64,000 nucleotides of DNA from Strigamia acuminata (taxonomy: Eukaryota; Arthropoda; Chilopoda; Geophilomorpha; Linotaeniidae): positions 13,454,001-13,518,000 of the forward strand of contig OX442319.1 in assembly GCA_949358305.1 (NCBI GenBank), read 5' to 3'. Every line of letters begins with the position of its first letter. Positions within the stretch are counted from its first letter, which is position 1. The notes under the pieces were generated by a model. The model worked only from the letters and a program-made list of their open reading frames with translations, was not told where the DNA came from and searched no databases. The translations under genes were made by a program, and so were the position numbers. This document shows, piece by piece, positions 23,701-34,723 of the stretch.

Positions 23701-26700
23701 ATGATTACCGTATTTTACCAAATAAGAGCCGCAGCTCTTATTCAAAACGGGCACTCTGAGCCGCGGCTCTTAATCGAGGGTGACTGTTATTCGTTTTTTA
23801 CAATTGTTTATCGTATATTGATTGGAATTTCAATTTTCCATTGAAATTTCACTTTTTTCTATTGAAAACTCACTTTTTTCCATTGAAAATTCACTTTTTC
23901 CATTGAAAACACTTTTTCCATTGAAAATTCATTTTTTCCATTGAAAACTCACTTTTTTCATTGAAAATTTACTTTTTCCATTGAAAATTTACTTTTTCCA
24001 TTGAAAATTTACTTTTTCCATTGAAAATTTACTTTTTCCATTGAAAATTTACTTTTTCCATTGAAAATTTACTTTTTCCATTGAAAATTTACTTTTTCCA
24101 TTGAAAATTTACTTTTTTCCATTGAGATTTCACTTTTTCCATTGAAATTTCACTTTTTCCATTAAAATTTCACTTTTTTCCATTGAAATTTCACTTTTTT
24201 CCATTGAAATTTTACTTTTTTCCATAAAATTTCACTTTTTTTCATTGAAATTTCACTTTTTTCCATTAAAATTTCACTTTTTTCCATTGAAATTTCACTT
24301 TTTTCCATTGAAATTTCACTTTTTTCCATTGAAATTTCACTTTTTTCCATTGAAATTTCACTTTTTTCCATTGAAATTTCACTTTTTTCCATTGAAATTT
24401 CACTTTTTTCCATTAAAATTTCACTTTTTTCCATTGAAATTTCACTTTTTTCCATTAAAATTTCACTTGTATCAATAAAAACGAAATCCATTGAATGTTA
24501 ATTTTTAAAAAGAAATTGGAAAAGTGAACGTGAACGTGAACTATTGGTTCCAGTTCATGAACTTGAACTTAGTATACACTTTGGAAAAAATTAGAGTGAA
24601 CGTGAACACGAACGAGACACAACACTGCTAAAAGGGGTCTGCCCACCGGAAGAGCATTACGGTCATTTTTGGATACGCCCTCATCATAAAGTGTTTAGTA
24701 CCTAAAATAGTATTCGTCTTTTTCCCGAACTGCAGGATTAACCGTCCGGCTGCAGAGTATTTAAGTACCCGGTTATTACAATACCTGAAACGTTCCGAAA
24801 AAAAAAATCAAAATCTTGGTTGTTTGGGGGTGGGATTTTATTTTCTTTTACCCATCAGCAACAAAAAATTCTCCGCTGGTGGTAACGGCGACACTCGAGG
24901 GTTTACAAAAATGGGAGTCGTCGTTGCCCGACTTGAGCCGGGTGCCCAGTAAAAGAAGCGGCTCTTTGGCGCCGCCGGCTGGGAATTTCATCACTTGGTG
25001 CAGCGCTACGTCCGTCACCCAAACGTTGTCATCCTTGTCCAAAGTGAGGCCGTGAGGCATGTAAAAACTGAGAAATATTTTTAAGCCAATTTGGCGAGTT
25101 TGTAGCATGTTGGGGACTCACAGGTTGCTGCCCCAGCTGTGGCTCGCATTGCCCGTCTTTTCGTCTAATTCTATGATTGTGTCTGCCGTGATGGCTCCTT
25201 GCAGGGGGTCGGCAAAGTTATTGTATAAATCGAAAGATCTGAAATGTTTTGGAGGGTCAGAGAGGAGAGGGGTTTTGTGGACAGTGGTGGGGCAAAAGGT
25301 TTATCAAATTTTTGGTGAAGTTTGTCAAATTTTTGGTGAAGTTTGTCAAATTTTTGGTGAAGTTTGTCAAATTTTTGGTGAAATTTGTCAAATTTTTGGT
25401 GAAATTTGTCAAATTTTTGGTGAAATTTGTCAAATTTTTGGTGAAATTTGTCAAATTTTTGGTGAAATTAGTCAAATTTTTGGTGAAATTAGTCAAATTT
25501 TTGGTGAAATTAGTCAAATTTTTGGTGAAATTAGTCAAATTTTTGGTGAAATTAGTCAAATTTTTGGTGAAATTAGTCAAATTTTTGGTGAAATTAGTCA
25601 AATTTTTGGTGAAATTAGTCAAATTTTTGGTGAAATTTGTCAATTTTTTGGTGAAATTTGTCAAATTCTGTCGAAATTTGTCAAATTCTGTCGAAATTTG
25701 TCAAATTCTGTCGAAATTTGTCCGAAATTCGTCAAATTCTGTCGAAATTCGTCAAATTCTGTCGAAATTCGTCAAATTCTGTCGAAATTCGTCAAATTCT
25801 GTCGAAATTCGTCAAATTCTGTCGAAATTCGTCAAATTCTGTCGAAATTCGTCAAATTCTGTCGAAATTCGTCAAATTCTGTCGAAATTCGTCAAATTCT
25901 GTCGAAATTCGTCAAATTCTGTCGAAATTCGTCAAATTCTGTCGAAATTCGTCAAATTCTGTCGAAATTCGTCAAATTCTGTCGAAATTCGTCAAATTCT
26001 GTCGAAATTCGTCAAATTCTGTCGAAATTCGTCAAATTCTGTCGAAATTCGTCAAATTCTGTCGAAATTCGTCAAATTCTGTCGAAATTCGTCAAATTCT
26101 GTCGAAATTCGTCAAATTCTGTCGAAATTCGTCAAATTCTGTCGAAATTCGTCAAATTCTGTCGAAATTCGTCAAATTCTGTCGAAATTCGTCAAATTCT
26201 GTCGGAATTCGTCAAATTCTGTCGAAATTCGTCAAATTCTGTCGAAATTCGTCAAATTCTGTCGAAATTCGTCAAATTCTGTCGAAATTCGTCAAATTCT
26301 GTCGAAATTCGTCAAATTCTGTCGAAATTCGTCAAATTCTGTCGAAATTCGTCAAATTCTGTCGAAATTCGTCAAATTCTGTCGAAATTCGTCAAATTCT
26401 GTCGAAATTCGTCAAATTCTGTCGAAATTCGTCAAATTCTGTCGAAATTCGTCAAATTCTGTCGAAATTCGTCAAATTCTGTCGAAATTCGTCAAATTCT
26501 GTCGAAATTCGTCAAATTCTGTCGAAATTCGTCAAATTCTGTCGAAATTCGTCAAATTCTGTCGAAATTCGTCAAATTCTGTCGAAATTTGTCAAATTTT
26601 TGGTGAAATTTGTCAAATTCTGTCGAAATTTGTCAATTTATTTTTAAAATTAACAAGAAATTTTCAAATTTCATCAAAATATTCTCAAATTACATAAAAA

Positions 26701-29700
26701 AATTCTCAAATTCATCATAAATTTACCAAAAATTTGTCGTAACTCTTCAAAAACTTGCAAATCCTAAACAATTATCCAACCCATTACAAATTAATCTATC
26801 GCCACACCAATGAAAACAAAAAGAAACCGTAAATTCATACCTCGAGTCCCACACCCGATCACCCCGATGAAACACGACAACCTTCCCCTTCGAACTGATC
26901 GAAACCGCCGTCACCTGGCCCAACTTCAAATCCGTCGACGGCCAATTCGTCACCTCGTCAAACAACACTAAAAAAAAAATAAAAAAAAATAAAATAAAAA
27001 TAAATAAAAAATATCTCAAACAAAAATCTACATACAAGGCAACGGCGCCGGCTGATCGGCCACTTTCCAATCACCGTTCTCCGCGTGGTTCCCGTGATTA
27101 AGTTTGCCCCTGCGCGGCAACTCGTCGTCCGGGAACTTTGTTTCGCCGCTTTTCGCGTGTTTCTCTTCGTCCAAGTACTCGGTGCTATACATTGCGTCCA
27201 GTGGCGTAGAATAGCCAGAGAACACGCGGCCCTTTTTGTCCATGGGCGGGCGCTGCGTGTCGCCGTCCGAGTGGTGCATTCCGCCGTGGTGCATTCCACT
27301 GTGGTGCATTCCACCGTGCGCGTGCTCTTCGAGCAGGGGATTTCGGGGCAGAGGCGTGTCCGAATCCTTGGGCATGGCGCCGACCAACACGTCGTCCGCA
27401 GCGTCTACGCACTCGCCGAACGACGACCCGCCATCGAAGTTCGTGTAATACATTATGTAGAAATTACACATTTCATCATCCGCTGTACTCCTGCAAGGAA
27501 CATTTTTTAGCTTTTAAATAGGAAATGCCATAAAAACCATTTTTGTATAGTAAAAGTCAATTTTGTGGCATAAAAGCTTGCATAAAAGCCACTTTTGTGC
27601 AGTGATAGTCATTTTTGATCTGTAAAAGCCATTTTTGTGCAGTGACAGCTATTTTTAAGCCGTAAAGGCCACTTTTGTGCCTTGAGAGCCACTTTTGTTG
27701 CTTGAGAGTCACTTTTGTGCCTTGAAAGTCACTTTTGTGCCTTGAAAGCCACTTTTGTGCCTTGAAAGCCACTTTTGTGCCTTGAACCCATTTTTATTCA
27801 GCAAAAGCCACTTTTATGTAGCAAAAGCCACTTTTATGTAGCAAAAGCCACTTTTATGTAGCAAAAGCCACTTTTATGTAGCAAAAGCCACTTTTATGTA
27901 GCAAAAGCCACTTTTATGTAGCAAAAGCCACTTTTATGTAGCAAAAGCCACTTTTATGTAGCAAAAGCCACTTTTATGTAGCAAAAGCCACTTTTATGTA
28001 GCAAAAGCCACTTTTATGTAGCAAAAGCCACTTTTATGTAGCAAAAGCCACTTTTATGTAGCAAAAGCCACTTTTATGTGGCAAAAGCCACTTTTATGTG
28101 GCAAAAGCCACTTTTATGTAGCAAAAGCCACTCTTGTGCTCTAAAAGCCACTCTTGTGCTCTAAAAGCCACTTTTGTGCCCTAAAAGCCACTTTTGTGCC
28201 CTAAAAGCCACTTTTGTGTCCTAAAAGCCACTCTTGTGCCCTAAAAGCCACTCTTGTGCCCTAAAAGCCACTTTTGTGCCCTAAAAGCCACTTTTGTGTC
28301 CTAAAAGCCACTTTTGTGCCCTAAAAGTTTTTTTGTGCCGTAAAAGCCATTTATTTATGTCATAAAATCAACCTTTTCTCAGGTATCGCAGAAACAAGGA
28401 ACGGGCATAACTAAAAAGAGTTAATAAGATTTTCTTTACCCGATTTCTGTCCATCGGTTTCTTTCGGTGGAATTGTAAGTACATCTCGCTGCCTGGAATC
28501 AAACATTTTCATTATTATTTCAGCATTAAAAGCCACATTTCTAAGGCTTTCTTGTCGTCTTTTCTCACCAAGTATTCACCGCTTTTAACGGAATGTGTTT
28601 TCTCCATGGGATAAAATGCTTGCGGCCAGTTGGGATTTCCTTTACCCAAAAGTGTCCATTTATCTGACTTAGCGTTGTATTTATAGCCTGAAATCACGAC
28701 CCCCAAAGCGTGAGCGTGGACCCTGTACGCGAAAGGATGAATTGGATTTTCGTCCGTATACACACAATTGATGTCGGCATGCACCTCTGTAAAAACCAGA
28801 AGAATATCAAGAAATATGCCCAAATATGGTAAAAAAAAATTGCAATAACACTCACTAGGATGCATTGGAGGGATTTGTGTGTTGGCCGACAACAGCAAAA
28901 ATATTCCAGCTATGTATTTTTGTCTGCAAAGAGTTTTAAAATTACAATAAAATGACATTAACGACGTTTACATTGTAACAGTTTTCCAAATAATTGAAAA
29001 TTTGGATTTTATTTATTCCGTTTACACGACGTTAGTTTTCTGGAAAACTTGACGTCGTGTGTGATTACCCATAATGCATTTTGATTATCTGGAACAACAA
29101 AATGGTTGTCGATCTATTTCAGCCCCTAAACAAATCAAATTTAACTCGTGTAACTTCTCCCAAAAGCAAGAATCATTAAAACTTGTTGTAACACAAAGGA
29201 ATACAGTCGAAACTCTTTATAACGAATCGCAAGGGACCGGACAAATCGATTCGTTATAACGAGAATTCGTTAAAACGAATTAGCTGAAAAAAATAAAATT
29301 TCATCATAAACAACATTATTTATTCATAAAATCATGTTAATTTTATCCCGATTCTTAAAAACTGTTGAAATTGTTAAAACGGGACAAATTAAACTCAACT
29401 GCTACAATTGGTAGCTTCTTGCCATTGTTAATGGCATTAAAAATGTTCAACTTGTCCTAAATCAAAATTTCTTTTCATTTGGCAGCCATTTTAACACTAG
29501 AAAGGCCAGAGCGGTCATTTTGACCGCAATAGCTGTTTTAAACAGCTGTAGCAATAAACCCAATGGGTTTACAATGCTGGTATTTTTTCACTTTTACTGA
29601 TTTATGATACTTTACATCATAAATCAGCAAACGTGGCATTTTTCTTCAAGAAAATTTTTAAAAAAGAGAATTTACCTAGAAAGGCCAAATGCGGTCAAAA

Positions 29701-31403
29701 TGACCGCTTGAAACAACGCTGCACAAGACGTGCACGAAACGTGGACAAAACGCACACAAATCGTGCAAAATACATAAACAATACGTGTATCTTGCGTTTT
29801 GTTATCAAATTGACCAGTAACACGCCAAATATGCGAAGAAAATAGCAAAACAAAAATTGATGGTTTTTATAAAACCTGATGAAATTAAATTTCCGTTTTC
29901 AATTTTATCAGATTTTATAAAAACCATCAATTTTTGTTTTGCTATTTTCTTCGCATATTTGGCGTGTTACTGATTAATTTGATGGCAAAAGGCAAGATAC
30001 ACGTATTGTTCATGTATTTTGCACGATTTGTGAGCGTTTTGTCCACGTTTCGTGCATGTCTTGTGCAGTTGTTTCAAGCGGTCATTTTGACCGCATTTGG
30101 CCTTTCTAGGTAGGCGGAAATTCCGGCCTTCCTAGTGTTAAAACACAAAATTTTTCATTTTTTCTAAATGTGTTCCTAACATGGGCAGTCATGTGATCAG
30201 TTTTGAAAATTCGTTATAACGAGGGCTTGTTGGTATTACAGTGTACCTGAAAACCTGTTCGTTATAACGAATAATTCGTTATATCGAAATTCGTTATAAC
30301 GAATATATTTAACATGGTGTTCTATGGCTGGCCAACCAAGTCATTTTCAATAATTCGTTATAGCGATAATTCGTTATATCGCGATTCGTTATAAAGAGTT
30401 TCGACTGTATATCATTTGTTTATAATTGGTGCCATTTTTAATAAGGGGTACAAAATATTAAGGTCAGTTCGGCACCTTTACGCACGATACAGGTGTTTAC
30501 ATGTAGTTAGCAATGCGCAAAACGCCCAAAATCTAGCTCGTACAACTGGAATTTAGTTTTCCGAATAAGTCTGTCTTTTCTGGAAACTGGTTTGTTTACA
30601 CGATCAGTTTTCCGGAAACTAATCTTTGGATTTTCACTTATTTAGATAACTGAGTACATGTAAAGATAGTGAAGGTTGTGGCAATTGATGATTTCATCGA
30701 GGTGTGATAGATACCTTTCGTAAGTAGTGTACAATGATAATCCACTGTTGTCGGTAACTGTTTTGAAGTAAAATGAATAAATCGGTATTTTATTTCTTTA
30801 TTTATTGGTTTATTTTTTTTCTACCGTTTAAAGGATTAGCATAGTGGACTTCTAGAACTAAGTAATTGACCCCGCTGTCTCCGCCCGTTCGGAAGCCGAC
30901 ATCTTGAAAAAGAAATTTCATAATTAAGAAACACATTCTGTCAGAAAAATTTTATCACCACAAAATATATTTTTTCACCTAAAAATTATACCTTTACACC
31001 TAAAAATTGTATTATGGTATTTTTAGGCCTAAAATATAATTTTTTTTTCTTATTTAATACAACATTTTATGAGAATATTTAATGATAATATAAAATTTCT
31101 TGGAAAAACATGCCTGATGGAAGCTTGGTCGGAGGAGCGTTTTTCGCCCACGCAAACATAATCTTCTGATTTTTACAAATATTTCCATCTAAACATTCCC
31201 TGCAATCAACAAACAAGAACTATAATTTTAATTTGGAGTCTCCAACTGGCGCTATTACCAATGTCCCTTGTTGAAATTCGTCGTCGATACATCGCTACAC
31301 CCAAACAAAAGTATATGGTGGGCCCTGTTATTCAGAGAATGCGCCTCAAATTGAACTAGAAAATAAAATAAATAAAATAGATAAAATAAATTTGTATTTA
31401 TTA

Positions 31404-31474
<71 letters not shown>

Positions 31475-32794
31475 GTGATAAACTGACCAATGAAAGATTC
31501 CCTGGTGTCTAATTTCTTCGCTGTACATATGTATTGATCGTGCTGTAAAAATTGTAAATAAATCTCAATTGATTTCAACTTTAGATAAAATTTATATTTT
31601 CATAATAAATAAGACAGATCGTTTTTGTAGGAAGTAGGAAATTAGAAATTCAAAAATAGAATATTTATTGGCTAAATAATTGACAGAAATTGTAGAAACT
31701 GCGTCAACATTTCAGGTTATTTAAAGCAAAAAATGGTTTGATTTTAATAGCTTAATAAAATCTAGTTTTCCTTAGTAAAAAAAGGCATTTTTCTTAAAAA
31801 AAGATGCATTTCTCTATGAAAAAAATGCATTTTTCCATGCAAAAAAAATTCATTTTATAGTACAATAATACATTTTCTGTGCAAAATGTATTTTACTGTA
31901 AAAAAATGTATTTTACTGTAAAAAAAATGTATTTTACTGTAAAAAAAATGTATTTTACTGTAAAAAAATGTATTTTACTGTAAAAAAATGTATTTTACTG
32001 TAAAAAAATGTATTTTACTGTAAAAAAATGTATTTTACTATAAAAAAAAGGTATTTACCTGTATAAAAATGTATTTTACTGTAAATAAATGTATTTTACT
32101 GTAAAAAAAATGTATTTTACTGTAAAAAAATGTATTTTACTGTAAAAAAATGTATTTTACTGTAAAAAAAATGTATTTTATGTACAAAAATACATTTTAC
32201 TGTACAAAAATGTATTTTACTGTAAAAAAATTGTATTTTACTGTACAAAAATGTATTTTACTGTACAAAAATGTATTATACTGTACAAAAATGTATTTTA
32301 CTGTACAAAAATGTATTTTACTGTAAAAAAAATGTATTTTACTGTAAAAAAAATGTATTTTACTGTAAAAAAAAATGTATTTTACTGTACAAAAATGCAT
32401 TTCCCACTTGACAAAATCAATTTCTCAACTCACAAAAATACATTCCAACCTCAATCACACATTTCCCAATCTGAAAAACCACCCAATCTCCTTCAAACAA
32501 ACAAAAATATCACCCCCATCAAATCAAAACCAACACGAGACCTTCACCTTTCCAACAAAACAAACGACTCAAACCAAAACAATTTTCTTAAAAAGAAAAC
32601 ACACCAAAAGCCACTGCCCTGAGTAAACAAACCCAAAGTCAACACCCCCATCAAATGCCAATACAAGATTGCTTAACCTGTGCTGGCATGACGGCAGGCA
32701 TGTAAATGCCGTCCTTGAACACCGCAGCTCCCACGTCGGCGCCGCAGAACTCCAGCAAAAGCGCAGCGGCAACGAAAGCGCGAACGAATCGCAT
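20799..32794 (-). CDS. PAM: Peptidylglycine alpha-amidating monooxygenase, bifunctional (PHM-PAL)
   Basis: Eighteen exons, in transcript order: 32678-32794, 31488-31542, 31259-31355, 31114-31199, 30825-30902, 30715-30757, 28856-28923, 28569-28786, 28440-28492, 27036-27490, 26841-26967, 25122-25238, 24852-25067, 24702-24784, 23399-23605, 22980-23101, 21976-22345, 20799-20989. They give 900 residues with every phase consistent. PHM: signal peptide, CuA ligands H70-H71 and H138, CuM ligands H205, H207 and M279 (DEMCNFYIMYY). A Met/His-rich linker spans 328-345. PAL: zinc ligands H510, H620 and H720, with Tyr578 in ADGYCNNR. One membrane helix and a cytosolic tail (NLGKFL, KGFDRV, acidic end) follow. 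The enzyme amidates peptide hormones in secretory granules. The intron after 31114 appears to use a GC donor. Asn718 replaces the Met two residues before the third zinc His in vertebrate PAL. Insects split PHM and PAL. Confidence 0.95.
21075..21920. repeat. About 33-bp GGGGCCCATATTAATT repeat in a PAM intron
   Basis: About 25 units mixing GGGGCCCATATTAATTGGGG, CTAATTTCTATTG and CATAATTTCAGTAG. It fills the last PAM intron (20990-21975). Confidence 0.9.
22495..22850. repeat. 20-bp minisatellite in a PAM intron
   Basis: Sixteen to seventeen nearly identical copies of GATGCAGAAAAGTGACTTTT between exons 21976-22345 and 22980-23101. Only one internal base change is evident (AAATTGAC). Confidence 0.95.
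23170..23380. repeat. Interspersed repeat shared with 16800-17030
   Basis: The segment around GATTTGTTGTTCTGTGCGCTG through GCACTGAACGTGTGGATACG matches MKK4 intron 9 at about 16840-17005. One copy ends TACGTGTCCACGTTAT, complementary to ATAACATGGACACATAT near 23165, so the element has inverted ends, roughly 23165-23371. Confidence 0.6.
23828..24470. repeat. 20-21-bp minisatellite in a PAM intron
   Basis: About 31 copies of CATTGAAATTTCACTTTTTTC and related CATTGAAAATTTACTTTTTC. The unit drifts from 20 to 21 bp across the array. It lies between exons 23399-23605 and 24702-24784. Confidence 0.95.
25302..26640. repeat. Large two-part 20/21-bp minisatellite in a PAM intron
   Basis: First about 17 copies of a 21-bp unit (AAATTTTTGGTGAAATTTGTC), then about 45 copies of a 20-bp unit (AAATTCTGTCGAAATTCGTC), with one 21-bp unit returning at 26594. 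At about 1.34 kb it is the largest array in the window. It sits between exons 25122-25238 and 26841-26967. A frame of almost 500 codons across it is a repeat artefact. Confidence 0.95.
27530..28370. repeat. 20-bp minisatellite with three subfamilies in a PAM intron
   Basis: About 40 units built on AAAGCCACTTTTRTG. Subfamilies run in blocks: GTGCCTTGA, then GCAAAAGCCACTTTTATGTA (about 17 copies), then CTAAAAGCCACTTTTGTGCC. It lies between exons 27036-27490 and 28440-28492. Confidence 0.95.
29204..30407. mobile_element. Pogo/Tigger-like MITE nested in the outer MITE
   Basis: Begins CAGTCGAAACTCTTTATAAC and ends with the complement (GTTATAAAGAGTTTCGACTG), with TA on both sides (29202-29203, 30408-30409). 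The copy is expanded by a TTAA-flanked insertion at 29495-30137. Confidence 0.8.
29495..30137. mobile_element. PiggyBac-like MITE (TTAA) nested in the pogo MITE
   Basis: TTAA lies directly on both sides (29491-29494, 30138-30141). Ends read CACTAGAAAGGCC and GGCCTTCCTAGTG, similar to piggyBac termini. The core is a long palindrome: roughly 29677-29877 pairs with 29909-30112, including CAAATGCGGTCAAAATGACC. It carries no coding capacity. Confidence 0.8.
31401..31473. repeat. (TTA)n microsatellite in a short PAM intron
   Basis: About 24 uninterrupted TTA/ATT triplets make up over half of the 132-bp intron 31356-31487. The run ends some 14 bases from the donor of exon 31488-31542 on the minus strand. 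Confidence 0.95.
31790..32400. repeat. About 20-bp minisatellite in PAM intron 1
   Basis: About 30 copies of TGTATTTTACTGTAAAAAAA with slight length variation (19-22 bp) and a TGTACAAAAA subfamily on the right. It lies between PAM exons 31488-31542 and 32678-32794. Confidence 0.9.
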
Positions 32795-33683
32795 GACGGA
32801 ATCTGGAAGATGAGAGCGAAATTAAAAGTGAACTCGAGGCGTATCTAAAAATCCTAATCGGATTATCATGGAGGCCGTGGTCACACGGTGGTCACTCGAC
32901 TCACAAGGTCAAACGTCAAAGCAAATCAAACGTCACGAGTTGCGATGATAAAGGACGTCCATCCATTCCTGTTTGGTTCTCGAAAATCGAGCGATTGAAC
33001 CTCCGAGTTGTGCGATTCTTCTGAGATAAATCTGGATGTAAACAGATGGTTGGTTTCTGCGACTTTCAAAGCGGGGTCGTGATAAAACTAGATTTTTTTT
33101 TAGATCGGAGGGACTAGTCGATATTTGGCTGTGAGAAAAGGTGGAATGACAAGCCGGAAGCGACTAGTTCTGCATAGGCGCGGCCAATCGCAGCTCTTCT
33201 CACAGTTGGCCTATCACATCGTACTAAACTGTATATGTTGGGCAACAAATGGCGCCAAACTCGATTTTTGAACTGTTTGAATTGAACTGATGTAGGGTTA
33301 CATAGCTTTTTAGCATGTTTTTGTTTTTGTTTTTCCACAAAAAAGCATGCGTTTTTCACCTATAAATTTTATTTACATCTAAAAAGTTTGTATTTACATC
33401 TAAAAAATTTGTATTTATGCCACAATTATTTGTATTTACTGAAATCATTTGTATTTACACATTCCGCATTGGAATTTCTTCTCATTGTACACCCACGCAG
33501 TATCGGCAGCGCTCTGTTGGAGACACGCCATCAAAAAGAGGTCCGCACATTGACTGCAAACAATTTATATTCCCCGCACTCTCTTGGAGATCCACAGGCT
33601 ATTGAAGACCCGTGCGCTATTAGAGGCCCGCGCTCTATTGGAGATCCGCATCTGAGGCCCGCACATAAACTGCAAAAAAAATA
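32795..33683. other. Region upstream of PAM, no gene recognised
   Basis: The PAM promoter should be here, read toward the left. From 33480 the sequence carries CTCTATTGGAGA and GAGGCCCGC motifs that continue on the other side of the solo LTR (34320-34400). So an older repeat was interrupted by that LTR. Confidence 0.45.
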
Positions 33684-34308
33684 TGTGATTGTTCGGACAG
33701 ATGCCACGTGGTCAGGGGAGGGCCACGAGGCGCTGGACGCAACACACACGATGAATAATACCACGAAATACACGGAGACACAATATAGTTTTAGTTATTG
33801 GCTTTATTAGTTGTCTAGGGGTATGATGCAGTGTCCCATAGTGTATTTCCCTAGTGCGGCGGTTCCTTCAAACCGCCCCTAATCAGACCACGTGGCACGG
33901 CGACTGTCGGTCGCCATGACACACGAGGTCGGTAATCGGTTTGGGCCACACCGCCGTAAGTTACGGAGAACGCACGGCGGACGTGGCGCAACTGGACGCT
34001 CAGGTCCCGGCGGGCGACAGCGTCGCCACGCCGATAGTTTGGGTTATCTTCGCAGCCAGTTTGGGAGGTGGTCGTAACACGACCGTTCGCCTTGCTGGTT
34101 GCTGAACAACTCGTGGGTCCCTACGGGGCCCACCCACTTCCGGAAGGGGCGACTTCCGGGGCCCGATCCTGCTGACCAAAGGCCCGCAGCTCCACCTGGT
34201 TGCGGAGGACCGCAACAAGCTTGCGCAAGAGACGAGAGGCGCTGGAGCTGCGCCAAGTGCATTGCTGTTGCAGTGCAGCGACCCTGCGCGCAGGGGCAGC
34301 TGGTCACA
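33684..34308 (-). mobile_element. Solo LTR of a retrotransposon
   Basis: The 625-bp unit starts TGTGATTGTTCGGAC and ends CAGCTGGTCACA, so the tips form a short inverted repeat (TGTGA/TCACA). AATA flanks both sides (33680-33683 and 34309-34312) as a 4-bp target-site duplication. A related unit lies inverted at 62235-62873. The other copy has AATAAAGC in its plus sense, which suggests this copy is read on the minus strand. No internal retroelement genes are next to it. Confidence 0.7.
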
Positions 34309-34715
34309 AATACATTCCGGGTGTTCTATTGGCACCCGCGGTCTATTGGAGACCACATTGACTGCAAGCAAATTTACATTCTCCCGCTCTATTGAACACT
34401 CGCGGTTTCAAAATGATTCAGAGAAAAGTTGTTTCGTTTCATGTATAACTTTTATATATAACTTTGATATATAACTTTGATATATAACTTTTATATATAA
34501 CTTTTATATATAACTTTTATATACTTTCTATATAATATTTACATTTAATATATTTAAGTAAATAAAAAGCAGTATAAAAAACAGTCAATAAATTAGACTC
34601 CAATTATGTGCAGTTTATGAGTTTGCTTTTGAAAATAAAAATAATCGTAATTAAGACGAATTTAGCTTCATTTTTTGGCTTTGTTCGTGTTAATATTTTA
34701 TGACAGACCAGATTG

Positions 34716-34723
34716 TATAAAAG
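34716..34723 (+). promoter_or_regulatory. TATA box of the secreted-protein gene at 35.7 kb
   Basis: TATAAAAG, followed at usual distance by a short AG-rich leader. A 5' UTR exon then ends at 34800 with a strong donor (GTAAGT). The matching acceptor is TTGAACAG at 35733-35740. Confidence 0.65.

Larger units (their letters stand above)
28961..30666. mobile_element. TA-flanked MITE, outermost of a nested set
   Basis: Its left end (CGTTTACATTGTAACAGTTTTCC-like) and right end (AACTGAGTACATGTAAAGA) form an inverted repeat. The interior matches the 566-bp copy at 47891-48456 (for example TGATTATCTGGAACAACAAA). It lies in a PAM intron and is split by a pogo-like element at 29204-30407. Confidence 0.75.

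Noticed and set aside
25107-26697. Open frames of almost 500 codons on the plus strand
   Set aside because: They cross a 20/21-bp tandem array whose unit has no stop in some frames. The same array is intronic to PAM on the other strand.
27085-27510. Plus-strand frame of 141 codons
   Set aside because: It is antisense to a well-supported PAM exon (27036-27490) that carries the copper-ligand Met motif.
32251-32626. Plus-strand frames with MYFTVQK repeats
   Set aside because: Made by a TGTATTTTACTGTA minisatellite in PAM intron 1.
33892-34474. Several 60-120-codon frames in GC-rich DNA
   Set aside because: They lie in a solo LTR with AATA target-site duplications and have no domain.
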